The notes: generated from the letters alone by a model not told the origin. A stretch of DNA of 64,000 bases from CAITSH01 sp025356665 (GCA_025356665.1 JANXRV010000108.1:1-64000), one strand, 5' to 3'. Positions 1-7,990 are shown, counted from the first letter of the stretch. A program made the numbers and translations.

Positions 1-174
1 TTGTTTTTGATCTTGACCTCGGGGCCCCTGCGACGCCGCCGAGGTGCGCAGGGGAAGCGGGAGTTGTCCGGTCCCGTTGTCTGAGCCCCGCAGGGGCGAG
101 TTCAGGGACCGGCCCGCTTTGCCGAGTAGCGCAGGGCACCCCGAAGGGGCGGTATCGGGGGTGTGTTTTCTTTG

Positions 175-206
175 CTTACTTTCTTTGCACAAGCAAAGAA
201 AGTAAG
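175..206. repeat. Perfect inverted repeat, 14-bp arms
   Basis: The arms at 175-188 and 193-206 are perfect complements around a 4-base loop; the right arm reads GCAAAGAAAGTAAG. No T-run follows, so it is not a classical terminator. From memory, AAGCAAAGAAAGTAAG-type sequences recur between genes in many beta- and gammaproteobacterial chromosomes, so this is probably a copy of a dispersed repeat. The GC-rich flank (1-174, with blocks such as GAGCCCCGCAGGGGCGAG) looks like part of the same element. Confidence 0.7.
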
Positions 207-215
207 TCGCCCCCC

Positions 216-310
216 GCAGGGGGACGAAACAAGACTCTTAATATAAGGAAAGACCCCGCCTCTCCGTAGGGGGACGAAACATGACTCTTAAGAGAAAGGA
301 AAGACCCCGC
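216..310. repeat. Two imperfect direct repeats of about 44 bp
   Basis: Copy 1 (216-259) and copy 2 (266-310) share AGGGGGACGAAAC, a GACTCTTAA block and GGAAAGACCCCGC, with a few substitutions and one extra base. A third partial unit (CCCCGCAGGGAAGAGAAAC) follows at about 313-331. The array fills the leader of the deacetylase gene. Together with the inverted repeat it accounts for the gene-free stretch 1-361, in which I see no credible gene. Confidence 0.7.
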
Positions 311-361
311 TCCCCGCAGGGAAGAGAAACCATCGCGCAGTGTTCCCATACAATAATCCGC

Positions 362-1258
362 ATGCAAATCTTCTACTCCGACCACTTCGTCCTGCCGTTG
401 CCGACGGGACACCGCTTTCCCATGCCCAAGTACGCCCGCCTGCGCGAGCGGGTGCTGGGCAGCGCTTTGGGGGCCGATTGCCGGGTACCGGATGCGGCAA
501 CGGACGCGCAACTTTCGCTGGTCCACGACCCGGTCTATCTCGACAAGGTCAAGTACGGCACATTGAGCGCAGGGGAAATGCGCGCCATCGGCTTTCCTTG
601 GTCGGAGCAGATGGTCGAGCGCTCGCGTCGCTCCTCGGGGGCGACTTTGGCGGCGGCGCGTGCGGCCTTGAACGAGGGTACGGCGGCCAATCTTGCCGGC
701 GGCACCCATCACGCCTTTCGCGATCGCGGCGAGGGCTTTTGCGTCTTCAACGACAGCGCGGTGGCGGCAAGGGTGTTGCAGCAAGAGGGGCTGGTGAAGC
801 GCGTGCTGGTCATCGATTGCGATGTGCACCAGGGCAACGGCACGGCGGCGATATTTCGTGGTGACGAGTCGGTGTTCACCTTCTCCATCCACGGCGCCAA
901 TAACTATCCGTTTGCCAAGGAGGCGGGCGACCTCGATATCGAACTGCCCGATGACACCAGCGATCGCGCCTATCTGGATTTGCTCGAACCGGGGCTTAAG
1001 CTGGCGATGGAACGGGCTGACGCGGATCTGGTGATTTATCTTGCCGGGGCCGATCCGTATATCGACGATCGCTTGGGGCGGCTGGCGCTGACCAAACAGG
1101 GGCTGCTCAACCGCGATCGCATGGTGTTCGAAGCCTGCGAGCGGGCCGGGCTGGCGGTGGCGGTGAGCATGGCCGGTGGCTATGCGCGCGACATCGAAGA
1201 CACGGTAGACATCAATTACCACACGCTGGAAACGGCGGCGTGGTTTGCATGCGGCTAA
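362..1258 (+). CDS. Histone deacetylase-family (class II HDAC/acetylpolyamine amidohydrolase fold) hydrolase
   Basis: A 298-residue zinc amidohydrolase of the arginase/deacetylase fold, expected to remove acetyl groups from acetyl-lysine or small acetylated amines in the cytoplasm. The family signatures are in order: GGTHHA with the tandem histidines at about 116-117, IDCDVHQGNGT with zinc ligands D154 and H156, AGADPYIDD with ligand D231, and a closing GGY with the catalytic tyrosine near 274. The start at 362 (MQIFYSDHF) is chosen because the longer in-frame version reads through the upstream repeats. The gene is monocistronic and converges on the peroxiredoxin gene. The substrate cannot be told from sequence. 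Confidence 0.93.
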   Translation: MQIFYSDHFVLPLPTGHRFPMPKYARLRERVLGSALGADCRVPDAATDAQLSLVHDPVYLDKVKYGTLSAGEMRAIGFPWSEQMVERSRRSSGATLAAARAALNEGTAANLAGGTHHAFRDRGEGFCVFNDSAVAARVLQQEGLVKRVLVIDCDVHQGNGTAAIFRGDESVFTFSIHGANNYPFAKEAGDLDIELPDDTSDRAYLDLLEPGLKLAMERADADLVIYLAGADPYIDDRLGRLALTKQGLLNRDRMVFEACERAGLAVAVSMAGGYARDIEDTVDINYHTLETAAWFACG

Positions 1259-1260
1259 AG

Positions 1261-1300
1261 AAAAAGGCTGGAAACCCGCATCTGGCGAGGGTTTCCAGCC
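1261..1300 (-). terminator. Hairpin terminator between convergent genes
   Basis: GGCTGGAAACCC (1266-1277) pairs perfectly with GGGTTTCCAGCC (1289-1300) across an 11-base loop. On the minus strand the stem is followed by TTTTTCTTT, so it fits a rho-independent terminator for the peroxiredoxin gene, and may also stop the deacetylase transcript. It belongs to a hairpin family seen at four other gene ends here. Confidence 0.75.
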
Positions 1301-1335
1301 TGTTGTGCCGCGATACTGATGATTTTTGCGTGGTA

Positions 1336-1370
1336 TTCCCTCTCCATTGACGGGGGAGGGGACCTGCTTA
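1336..1370. repeat. Short copy of a CTCCCC-TTGACGGGGGAGGG dispersed repeat
   Basis: The block TTGACGGGGGAGGGGACCTGCT, preceded by a CCCTCTCC arm, matches both ends of the larger element at 3935-4010. Here the central part is missing, so the arms are joined directly. It lies between the terminator and the end of the peroxiredoxin gene. Confidence 0.55.
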
Positions 1371-1389
1371 TTCGCCTACGGATTGTCTC

Positions 1390-1896
1390 TTACAGCTTTT
1401 CCAGAATCGACTCTGCATTCGATACTTCGAATTTGCCCGGGCCTTCGACGGCGATGTGCTTGACCACGCCGTTGTCAACGATCATGGCAAAGCGATTCAT
1501 GCGCATGCCCATGCCGCGGGCGGTCAGGTCGAGTTCCAGGCCGAGTGCCTTGGCGAAAACGGCGCTGCCGTCGCCCATCATGCGTACCTTGGCGCCGGCT
1601 TTTTGCTGGCGGCCCCAGGCGCCCATGACGAAAGCGTCATTCACGGCGACGCACCAGATTTCGCTCACGCCCTTGGCGAGGAGCTTGTCGTAGTTGGCCA
1701 CATAGCCGGGCACATGCTTGGCTGAGCAGGTCGGGGTGTAGGCGCCGGGCAGGCCGAATATGACGATCTTCTTGCCCTTGGTCGCTTCGCTGACGTCGAC
1801 TTCCTTGGGGTTGAGGGGGCAACCCGCGACTTCGTCGAATTCGAGGGCTTCGGTCAGCTTGCCTGCGGGCAAGGTTTCTCCGGCTTTGATGGTCAT
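1390..1896 (-). CDS. Peroxiredoxin, Prx5 type
   Basis: A 168-residue thiol peroxidase expected to reduce hydrogen peroxide and organic peroxides in the cytoplasm. The peroxidatic cysteine is C57 in GLPGAYTPTCSAKHVPGY, the Prx5 form of the PxxxTxxC motif. Length and the motifs IWCVAVND and RGMGMRMNRFAM match bacterial Prx5/redoxin proteins. In this subfamily the oxidised enzyme is usually recycled by glutaredoxin/glutathione; no fused glutaredoxin domain is present. The ATG at 1896 is preceded by GGAGTCACC. Monocistronic, with a shared hairpin at its 3' end. Confidence 0.93.
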   Translation of the reverse strand: MTIKAGETLPAGKLTEALEFDEVAGCPLNPKEVDVSEATKGKKIVIFGLPGAYTPTCSAKHVPGYVANYDKLLAKGVSEIWCVAVNDAFVMGAWGRQQKAGAKVRMMGDGSAVFAKALGLELDLTARGMGMRMNRFAMIVDNGVVKHIAVEGPGKFEVSNAESILEKL

Positions 1897-2003
1897 GGTG
1901 ACTCCAATTTAGTGTTTAAAAAGTGGTAAAAATGTGGGGTTAATACAAGTAAAAGCGGCAGCCGTAAAACGGCAGGGGCAAAGGATGGCGCAGGTGCGGA
2001 CTA

Positions 2004-2027
2004 ATGTAAAGATGTAAAGATGTAAAG
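2004..2027. repeat. Tandem 8-bp repeat, three copies
   Basis: ATGTAAAG is repeated exactly three times head to tail in the divergent space between the peroxiredoxin and GspE-like genes. It could be a regulatory iteron or a slippage tract; nothing else in the 226-bp gap is recognisable. Confidence 0.6.
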
Positions 2028-2122
2028 TCTGCCCGTGTGCAATGCGAGCGCAAAGCGTGGCGGCCTTGCTTGCTGCCAGAGGCGAGGGCGGCTATATTCC
2101 ACACTCATAACAGGGGAATGAC

Positions 2123-3919
2123 TTGAAGCTTGCCGTCGAATCTGTGGACGAACACCGGCTGACTCTCAGCGAGGTCCTCGCCGGATTGGTGGACGACGGC
2201 TTTGTCGGGCGCGCCGAGGCCGACAAGCTCATTGCCGAGCGGCGCATGCACCGTGGCGACTATCACCCGCTCAATCTCATTGCCGACATGAAGTGGCAGT
2301 CGCCCAAGCCGCCGGGCAAGGTGATGCACCTGGAGTGGCTGACCGAGTGGCTCGCCGGCAGGGTGGGGCAGACTTATTTTCATATCGATCCGCTCAAAAT
2401 AAATTTTTCCGCCGTCACCACGGTGATGTCCAACGCCTACGCCGCGCGCTTTAAGATCCTGCCGGTCGAGGTGAACACACGCGAGGCGGTGATCGCGACC
2501 TGCCAGCCCTACGTCAAGGAGTGGGAGAAGGAGCTCAAGCAGATCCTGCGCCTCGATATCCGCCGCGTCATCGCCAATCCGGACGATATCGCGCGCTATC
2601 AGGTGGAGTTTTACAACCTCGCCAAGTCGATCAAGGGCGCGGTGAACAAGGGCGACGGCCGCTCGGGCATAGGCAATTTCGAACAGCTGGTCGAGATGGG
2701 CAAGGAAAAGCAGTTCGACGCCAACGACCAGCACATCGTGCATGTGGTCGACTGGTTGTGGCAATACGCCTTTGACCAGCGCGCCAGTGACATCCACATG
2801 GAGCCGCGGCGCGATGTCGGTGAGGTGCGCTTTCGTATCGACGGTGTGCTGCATCCGGTCTACCAGATTCCGGCGGCGGTGATGGCCGCCATGACCAGCC
2901 GCATCAAGATTCTTGGCCGCATGGACGTGGTGGAAAAACGCCGCCCGCAGGACGGCCGCATCAAGACGCGCACCACCGACGGACAGGAAGTCGAGCTGCG
3001 CCTGTCGACCATGCCGACCGCCTTTGGCGAAAAACTGGTGATGCGGGTGTTCGACCCCGAGGTCATCGTCAAGGATTTTGCCGCACTGGGATTCTCCGAC
3101 GATGACAAGCTGCGCTGGGGCAAGATGACCGCCGCGCCGCACGGCATCATCCTGGTGACGGGGCCCACCGGTTCGGGCAAGACCACCACGCTTTATTCGA
3201 CGCTGAAGACCCTGGCGGTGCCCGAGGTCAACGTCTGCACCATAGAAGATCCGATCGAAATGGTCGAGCCGGCGTTCAACCAGATGCAGGTGACGCACGG
3301 CATCGACCTGGGTTTTGCCGACGGCGTGCGCGCGCTCATGCGCCAGGACCCCGACATCATCATGGTCGGCGAGATCCGCGATCTGGAGACCGCCGAGATG
3401 GCGGTGCAGGCGGCGCTGACCGGTCACCTGGTGCTCTCCACGCTGCATACCAACGATGCGGCCGCCGCGATTACGCGTTTGCTCGACCTGGGTGTGCCGC
3501 CCTACCTGCTCAACTCGACCATCCTCGGGGTGATGGCGCAACGCCTGGTGCGTACGCTGTGCAAGCACTGCAAGCAGAAGGTGGTCTATGACGATGGCGG
3601 ACGTGCTGAAGATATTTCATGGGAAGACCTGGTGGCGCCGTGGAAAGCCAAACGTCCGACGCACATCTGCAAACCGGTCGGCTGCCTGGAGTGCCGCAAC
3701 ACCGGCTACCAGGGCCGCGTTGGTATTTACGAGATTCTGTTGCTCTCGCCCGCGGTGAAAAAAATCATCCACAACGGTGCGGATCTGGCGCAGATACGCG
3801 AGCAGGCCTACAAAGAGGGCATGAAGCCCTTGCGCATCAGCGGCGCGGCCAAGGTGGCGGCCGGTCTCACCACCTTCGAGGAAATCGTCAAGGTGGCGCC
3901 GCCGGTGCAGATGGAATAG
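2123..3919 (+). CDS. GspE/PulE-family secretion ATPase, solitary
   Basis: A 598-residue type II/IV secretion ATPase, normally a hexameric motor at the inner membrane that powers pilus or pseudopilus assembly. Residues about 80-170 match a GspE N-terminal domain; Walker A GPTGSGKT is at 347-354, the Asp box near 380 and Walker B DPDIIMVGEIRD near 409. Cysteine pairs CKHC (about 479) and CLEC further on form the usual zinc module. It starts at TTG 2123 behind AGGGGAA. No gspF or pilin gene is adjacent; the only such set in the window is the MSHA-like locus, which has its own ATPase. Its partner system is therefore unknown. Confidence 0.9.
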   Translation: MKLAVESVDEHRLTLSEVLAGLVDDGFVGRAEADKLIAERRMHRGDYHPLNLIADMKWQSPKPPGKVMHLEWLTEWLAGRVGQTYFHIDPLKINFSAVTTVMSNAYAARFKILPVEVNTREAVIATCQPYVKEWEKELKQILRLDIRRVIANPDDIARYQVEFYNLAKSIKGAVNKGDGRSGIGNFEQLVEMGKEKQFDANDQHIVHVVDWLWQYAFDQRASDIHMEPRRDVGEVRFRIDGVLHPVYQIPAAVMAAMTSRIKILGRMDVVEKRRPQDGRIKTRTTDGQEVELRLSTMPTAFGEKLVMRVFDPEVIVKDFAALGFSDDDKLRWGKMTAAPHGIILVTGPTGSGKTTTLYSTLKTLAVPEVNVCTIEDPIEMVEPAFNQMQVTHGIDLGFADGVRALMRQDPDIIMVGEIRDLETAEMAVQAALTGHLVLSTLHTNDAAAAITRLLDLGVPPYLLNSTILGVMAQRLVRTLCKHCKQKVVYDDGGRAEDISWEDLVAPWKAKRPTHICKPVGCLECRNTGYQGRVGIYEILLLSPAVKKIIHNGADLAQIREQAYKEGMKPLRISGAAKVAAGLTTFEEIVKVAPPVQME

Positions 3920-3934
3920 TGTCGCGACGCAGAT

Positions 3935-4010
3935 ACTCCCTTCCCCTTGACGGGGGAGGGTTGGGGGCGAGACGGGGGTTTCGCCCCGCCAAGGGGGAGG
4001 GGACCTGCTA
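3935..4010. repeat. Dispersed repeat with CTCCC/GGGAG arms
   Basis: The element runs CTCCCTTCCCCTTGACGGGG, then GGGCGAGAC...TTTCGCCCC, then AAGGGGGAGGGGACCTGCTA. The inner GGGGCGA/TCGCCCC pair can form a hairpin. The end sequences recur at 1336-1370. It fills the space between two convergent genes, where it may also act as a terminator. Confidence 0.55.
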
Positions 4011-4025
4011 AGGCATGTCCGCTCG

Positions 4026-5201
4026 CTATTTTGTCAACGAGCGCATGCAGCGCTCAAGGCCGGCGATGGTCGCAGGGAACATGCGCCCGCCCATGATTTC
4101 GCGCAGCACCCCAATCGATTGTCGGTAGCCCCAGATCTCCTCGGGCTCGGGATTGATCCATGCCGCTTTTGAATAGACCTTGAGCATGCGCTGCATCCAT
4201 GCCGCGCCGGCCTCATCGTTGCTGTATTCGACCGAGCCGCCCGGTTGCAGGATTTCGTAGGGGCTCATGGTCGCGTCGCCGACGAAAATCAGTTTGTAGT
4301 CATTGCCATACTTGTGCAAGATGTCCCAGGTGCGGATGCGCTCGGTGTGACGGCGGCGGTTTTCCTTCCACACATAGTCGTAGAGGCAGTTGTGGAAGTA
4401 AAAATATTCGAGGTGTTTGAACTCGCTCTTGGCGGCGGAGAACATTTCCTCGCATAGCTTGACGTGGTCGTCCATCGATCCGCCGATATCGAGGAACAGC
4501 AGCACCTTGACGGCGTTGTGGCGCTCCGGTCGCATGGCGAGGTCCAGCCAGCCGGCGTTGCGTGCGGTGCGGTCTATGGTGGAGTCGAGGTCAAGTTCGT
4601 CGGGCGATCCGTCGCGCGCGAACTTGCGCAGCCGACGCAAGGCCACTTTGATGTTGCGCGTTCCGAGTTCCACGCTGTCGTCAAGGTTGCTGTATTCGCG
4701 CTGGTACCAGACCTTGACTGCGCTGCGATTGCGCGATTCCTTCTGGCCTATGCGCACGCCCTCGGGGTTGTAGCCGTAGGCACCGAAGGGCGAGGTGCCG
4801 GCCGTGCCTATCCATTTGCTGCCGCCTTGATGGCGTTCCTTTTGTTCCTCGAGACGTTTTTTCAAGGTCTCCATCAGTTTTTCCCAACCGCCCATGGCCT
4901 CGATCAGGGCTTTTTCCTCGGCCGACAGCGTGAGCTCCGCCTGTTTCAGTAACCACTCGAGCGGGATGTCGGGGGTGTCACCGGTGGCCAGCTCGGCGCC
5001 GCAGAAATACTCGCCGAAGGCACGGTCGAACTTGTCGAAATTTGACTCGTCCTTGACCAGCGCCAAACGCGAAAAATAATAAAACTCGTTCAGCGAGGGG
5101 CCGATGACGTGCTTTTGCAGGCCTTCCACAAGGGTGAGATATTCCTTGATTGAAACCGGCAGCTTGGCCGATCTTAGCTTGAGGAAAAAATCGATCAACA
5201 C
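4026..5201 (-). CDS. VWA domain-containing CoxE-like protein
   Basis: A protein of about 391 residues with a C-terminal von Willebrand A fold, of the kind that partners MoxR AAA+ ATPases in metal-cofactor insertion or complex assembly. The metal-site motif reads LFLDIGGSMDDH, with glycine where the canonical DxSxS has its first serine; the later VGDATMSPYE gives the second MIDAS threonine. I choose GTG 5201 (MLIDFFLKLR), because the longer ATG reading at 5291 translates a repeat element into a PFPIPHF-type leader. It lies downstream of the MoxR gene on the same strand, and the two almost certainly act together. Substrate unknown. Confidence 0.88.
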   Translation of the reverse strand: MLIDFFLKLRSAKLPVSIKEYLTLVEGLQKHVIGPSLNEFYYFSRLALVKDESNFDKFDRAFGEYFCGAELATGDTPDIPLEWLLKQAELTLSAEEKALIEAMGGWEKLMETLKKRLEEQKERHQGGSKWIGTAGTSPFGAYGYNPEGVRIGQKESRNRSAVKVWYQREYSNLDDSVELGTRNIKVALRRLRKFARDGSPDELDLDSTIDRTARNAGWLDLAMRPERHNAVKVLLFLDIGGSMDDHVKLCEEMFSAAKSEFKHLEYFYFHNCLYDYVWKENRRRHTERIRTWDILHKYGNDYKLIFVGDATMSPYEILQPGGSVEYSNDEAGAAWMQRMLKVYSKAAWINPEPEEIWGYRQSIGVLREIMGGRMFPATIAGLERCMRSLTK

Positions 5202-5216
5202 GAAAGGTGCCCAGTC

Positions 5217-5343
5217 AATGGGAAAGGGGAAATGGGGAATGGGAAATGGGGAAAGGTGAACGGCGTCGCGAACGGCGATGACTTTTTCCATTTTCCATTT
5301 CCCATTTTCTATTCCCTATTCCCCATTCCCCATTCCCCATTCA
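5217..5343. repeat. Heptamer-based inverted repeat element, copy 1
   Basis: A left arm of GGGAAAT/GGGGAAT units (about 5217-5258) faces a right arm of CCATTTCC/CCCCATT units (about 5285-5343), around a unique centre of about 25 bases. The arms can fold into a long imperfect stem. It sits between the MoxR and CoxE-like genes and ends inside the MoxR stop codon. The same architecture recurs at 6230 and 8466. Confidence 0.8.
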
Positions 5344-6180
5344 CCGGTTGCGTGTCATGAACAAGAGCTTCTCAAACAGGTGCACGTCCTGTTCGTTCTT
5401 GAGCAGCGCGCCATGCAGCGGCGGGATGATGGTCTTGCGCTCCTTGGAGCGCAGCGCCTCGGCCGGCATGTCTTCGGCGAGCAGCAGCTTGAGCCAGTCG
5501 AGCAGCTCCGAAGTGGAGGGCTTTTTCTTCAGGCCTGGCACCTCGCGCACTTCGAAAAACACCTCCAGCGCCTCGCGCAGCAGGGTCTTCTTGATGCCCG
5601 GGAAGTGTACGTCGACGATTTGCTGCATCGTGTCCTTGTCGGGAAAACGGATGTAATGGAAAAAGCAGCGGCGTAAAAATGCATCCGGGAGCTCTTTTTC
5701 GTTGTTGGATGTGATGAATACGATGGGGCGGTGCCTGGCCTTCACCAGCTCGCGCGTTTCGTAGACGAAAAACTCCATGCGGTCGAGTTCGCGCAGCAAG
5801 TCGTTGGGGAATTCGATGTCGGCCTTGTCGACCTCGTCGATCAGCAGCACCACTGGTTTGTCGGCGGCGAAGGCCTGCCACAGCGTACCCTTGACGATGT
5901 AATTGGCGATGTCCTTGACGCGCGGATCGCCCAGCTGCGAGTCGCGCAGCCGTGACACGGCATCGTATTCGTACAGGCCTTGCTGCGCCTTGGTGGTTGA
6001 TTTGACGTGCCATTCGAGCAGCGGCATGCCAAGCGAAGCGGCCACTTCCTCGGCCAGTTTGGTCTTGCCTGTCCCCGGTTCGCCCTTGATGAGCAGCGGG
6101 CGCCCCAGCGTGATGGCGGCGTTGACCGCGAGCGTGAGATCGTCGGTCGAAACATAGGTGCTTGAGCCGTTGAAGCGCAT
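5341..6180 (-). CDS. MoxR-family AAA+ ATPase
   Basis: A 279-residue AAA+ chaperone-like ATPase. Walker A GEPGTGKT lies at 33-40 from the chosen start, Walker B VVLLIDEVDKAD near 105, followed by sensor-1 (FITSNNEKELPDAFLRRC) with the arginine finger region. The start MRFNGSSTYVSTDDL at 6180 fits the family; an extra 10 codons upstream (ATG 6210) are possible, but neither start has a clear ribosome binding site. It is first in a two-gene operon with the VWA protein. MoxR/VWA pairs mature or activate enzyme complexes such as CO or methanol dehydrogenases; no client gene is adjacent. Confidence 0.93.
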   Translation of the reverse strand: MRFNGSSTYVSTDDLTLAVNAAITLGRPLLIKGEPGTGKTKLAEEVAASLGMPLLEWHVKSTTKAQQGLYEYDAVSRLRDSQLGDPRVKDIANYIVKGTLWQAFAADKPVVLLIDEVDKADIEFPNDLLRELDRMEFFVYETRELVKARHRPIVFITSNNEKELPDAFLRRCFFHYIRFPDKDTMQQIVDVHFPGIKKTLLREALEVFFEVREVPGLKKKPSTSELLDWLKLLLAEDMPAEALRSKERKTIIPPLHGALLKNEQDVHLFEKLLFMTRNR

Positions 6181-6229
6181 GACGGATACCGGAAGGAGTG
6201 GAGCGGCCATTATAGCGGGGAGGGGAGCG

Positions 6230-6326
6230 GTGAATGGTGAATGGGAAATGGGAAATGGTGGGGAATGGTGAGCACGGTTCGGGTATGGTTTTACCGATTC
6301 ACCATTTCCTATTTCCCATTCACCCT
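6230..6326. repeat. Heptamer-based inverted repeat element, copy 2
   Basis: Left arm GGTGAATGGTGAATGGGAAA... and right arm ...CACCATTTCCTATTTCCCAT flank a central segment ending in ACCGATTCACCATTT. The ends pair directly: GGTGAATGGG with CCCATTCACC. It fills the divergent space between moxR and the amidase gene, so promoters of both genes must lie in or against it. Confidence 0.8.
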
Positions 6327-6336
6327 AAAATGCCGC

Positions 6337-7077
6337 ATGCACTACCGCATCCTCTTTCTCGCGTTGATCCTTGTTGCCGCGCCGGCCGAAGCACAGACCG
6401 TCGCCGTCGATGTCGGACATTTTCACGCACAGCCCGGTGCGACCAGCGCACGAGGGCGCGCTGAATTTGAATTCAACCTCGACCTTGCGCGCGATATCGC
6501 TGCGGCGCTGCAAGGCGAGGGGTTCCAGCCAAGCTTGATAGGCGAGGACGGCGGCATGGTAAAACTGAGCGATCGCAGTCGCGCCGCGCGCGGGGTGGCG
6601 TTACTGCTGTCGGTGCACCACGATTCGGTGCAGCCGCATTTTTTGCAGACCTGGGATTACGGCGGTGCGCAGAGACTGTTCAGCGACCGCTACGCCGGCT
6701 ATTCTCTGTTCATATCGGGAAAGAATCCGCGGCAGGTGCAAAGCCTCGCCTGCGCATCGGGCATCGGCGCGGCGCTGCAATCGGGCGGCTTCGCCCATTC
6801 ACCGCATCATGCCGAGCGTATCGCCGGTGAAATGAAGCCTTATGCCGACCGCCGCAACGGCGTGCATTATTACGACAACCTCGTGGTGCTCAAGACGGCG
6901 CAGCAGGCGGCGCTGCTGATCGAGGCGGGGGTGATTGTCAACCGCGACGAGGAGTTGCGGGCGGCCGATCCGGCACGGCGGCGTGCTTTTGCGCGGGCGG
7001 TGGCGGCGGGAGTGAGGTCCTGCCTGCCGCGGCCCGCATCGGCGCTGCAGTCCGGTTTTGACCGGGGCGCCGATTAA
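6337..7077 (+). CDS. N-acetylmuramoyl-L-alanine amidase (Amidase_3), secreted
   Basis: A 246-residue periplasmic zinc amidase that cleaves the bond between muramic acid and the peptide stem of peptidoglycan. A Sec signal peptide (LFLALILVAAPAEA, cut before QTVAVD) precedes the catalytic domain. Zinc ligands are in DVGHFH, EFEFNLDLA and SVHHD, with the catalytic glutamate in LIEAGVIVNRDEE near the C-terminus. It lacks the AMIN domain of AmiB/AmiC, so it is a minimal single-domain form. The start at 6337 is preferred over a longer frame that reads through the repeat element. Confidence 0.9.
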   Translation: MHYRILFLALILVAAPAEAQTVAVDVGHFHAQPGATSARGRAEFEFNLDLARDIAAALQGEGFQPSLIGEDGGMVKLSDRSRAARGVALLLSVHHDSVQPHFLQTWDYGGAQRLFSDRYAGYSLFISGKNPRQVQSLACASGIGAALQSGGFAHSPHHAERIAGEMKPYADRRNGVHYYDNLVVLKTAQQAALLIEAGVIVNRDEELRAADPARRRAFARAVAAGVRSCLPRPASALQSGFDRGAD

Positions 7078-7201
7078 CGGTAAAATCCACATGTTTTCAA
7101 GCCCCCGCGCGACCCTGCAGACCCTGGACGGTTTTTAAGACGGCCTTTTGAGCGGGCAGGCTGAACCCGATTCCCCCTTTTTATATATTCCGAGCGACCC
7201 A

Positions 7202-7531
7202 ATGAAGAAAATCCTGTTTTTATTCGCGTTGCTGGCCAGCAGTTCCGCCGCCCTTGCCCAGGACGCCCTGAAGGGCAACGCCGAGGCGGCCAAGAACAAC
7301 AAAATCGCAATGTGCATCGGTTGCCACGGCGTGCCTTACTACAAGACCGCGTTCCCCGACGTCTATCATGTGCCGATGATTTCCGGCCAGTCGGAGAGCT
7401 ATATTGTCAAGGCGCTGCAGGCCTACAAAACGGGCGACCGCAGCCATCCGAGTATGCGCGGCATCGCGCGCGGACTGTCGGATCAGGATATGGCCGACCT
7501 TGCCGCTTACTACGCCTCGCACAAGAACTGA
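7202..7531 (+). CDS. Small monohaem cytochrome c, periplasmic
   Basis: A 109-residue class I cytochrome c with a signal peptide (cut after SSAALA) and one haem site, CIGCHG, near residue 38. The axial methionine is likely in VPMISGQ or in SMRGIARG, followed by the usual LSDQDMADLAAYYAS helix. It lies 13 bases ahead of a second cytochrome gene of the same fold. Such pairs carry electrons to terminal oxidases or other periplasmic partners; no oxidase gene is nearby. Confidence 0.92.
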   Translation: MKKILFLFALLASSSAALAQDALKGNAEAAKNNKIAMCIGCHGVPYYKTAFPDVYHVPMISGQSESYIVKALQAYKTGDRSHPSMRGIARGLSDQDMADLAAYYASHKN

Positions 7532-7544
7532 CCGGGAACCAATC

Positions 7545-7898
7545 ATGATCAAACAAGCTCTTTTCCTGCTCGGCGCGCTGTCGCTGTGCGCTTCGGTTAA
7601 TGCCGCGGGCAATGCCACCGAAGGCCAGAAAAAATCCACACCTTGCGCCGCCTGCCATGGCGCGGATGGCAACACGCCTGTTGGCCCCGATTTTCCCAAG
7701 CTCGCCGGCCAGCACAAGGATTACCTTTACAAGGTGTTGAGCGACTACAAGAGCGGCACGCGCAAGAACGCCATCATGTCCGGTCAGGTGACGAATCTGT
7801 CGCGCCAGGATATGGAAGACCTTGCCGCGTATTTCTCGTCGCAGACGGGTGCGCTGCATATTGTGCCTCTCACGCGCTTTAAGGGCGGCGGGCACTAA
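7545..7898 (+). CDS. Small monohaem cytochrome c, periplasmic
   Basis: A 117-residue paralogue of the preceding cytochrome. A signal peptide ending in SVNA precedes AGNATEGQKK; the haem motif CAACHG is near residue 35, then GPDFPKLAGQHKDYL and the C-terminal LSRQDMEDLAAYFSS helix with a candidate methionine ligand in AIMSGQV. Probably cotranscribed with the upstream gene, with a strong terminator about 60 bases downstream. Confidence 0.92.
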   Translation: MIKQALFLLGALSLCASVNAAGNATEGQKKSTPCAACHGADGNTPVGPDFPKLAGQHKDYLYKVLSDYKSGTRKNAIMSGQVTNLSRQDMEDLAAYFSSQTGALHIVPLTRFKGGGH

Positions 7899-7923
7899 GA
7901 GTCAGAGTCAGAGTCAGAGTAGG
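7899..7923. repeat. Hexamer tandem repeat AGTCAG
   Basis: About four head-to-tail copies of GAGTCA lie directly after the stop codon of the second cytochrome gene. It is a short low-complexity tract with no evident function. Confidence 0.5.
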
Positions 7924-7960
7924 CAGGCCGCCAGAGCGGCCAAACGATAAGCAAGACGAT

Positions 7961-7990
7961 AAAAAGGGCCGGTTTCTCCGGCCCTTTTTT
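7961..7990. terminator. Bidirectional rho-independent terminator
   Basis: AAAAAGGGCCGG (7961-7972) pairs with CCGGCCCTTTTT (7978-7989) around the loop TTTCT. The A-run and T-run make it usable from both sides, between the cytochrome pair and the convergent DUF1841 gene. Confidence 0.9.

Noticed and set aside
176..1222. 348-codon open frame opposite the deacetylase gene
   Set aside because: The plus-strand frame carries all catalytic motifs; the minus frame reads through repeats.
2105..3568. 487-codon open frame on the minus strand
   Set aside because: It lies fully opposite the GspE-type ATPase, is rich in His/Arg/Gln and shows no motif; a shadow of GC-rich coding.
5202..5291. N-terminal extension of the CoxE-like protein (to ATG 5291)
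   Set aside because: It translates the heptamer repeat into a Pro/Phe-rich leader not expected in this family.
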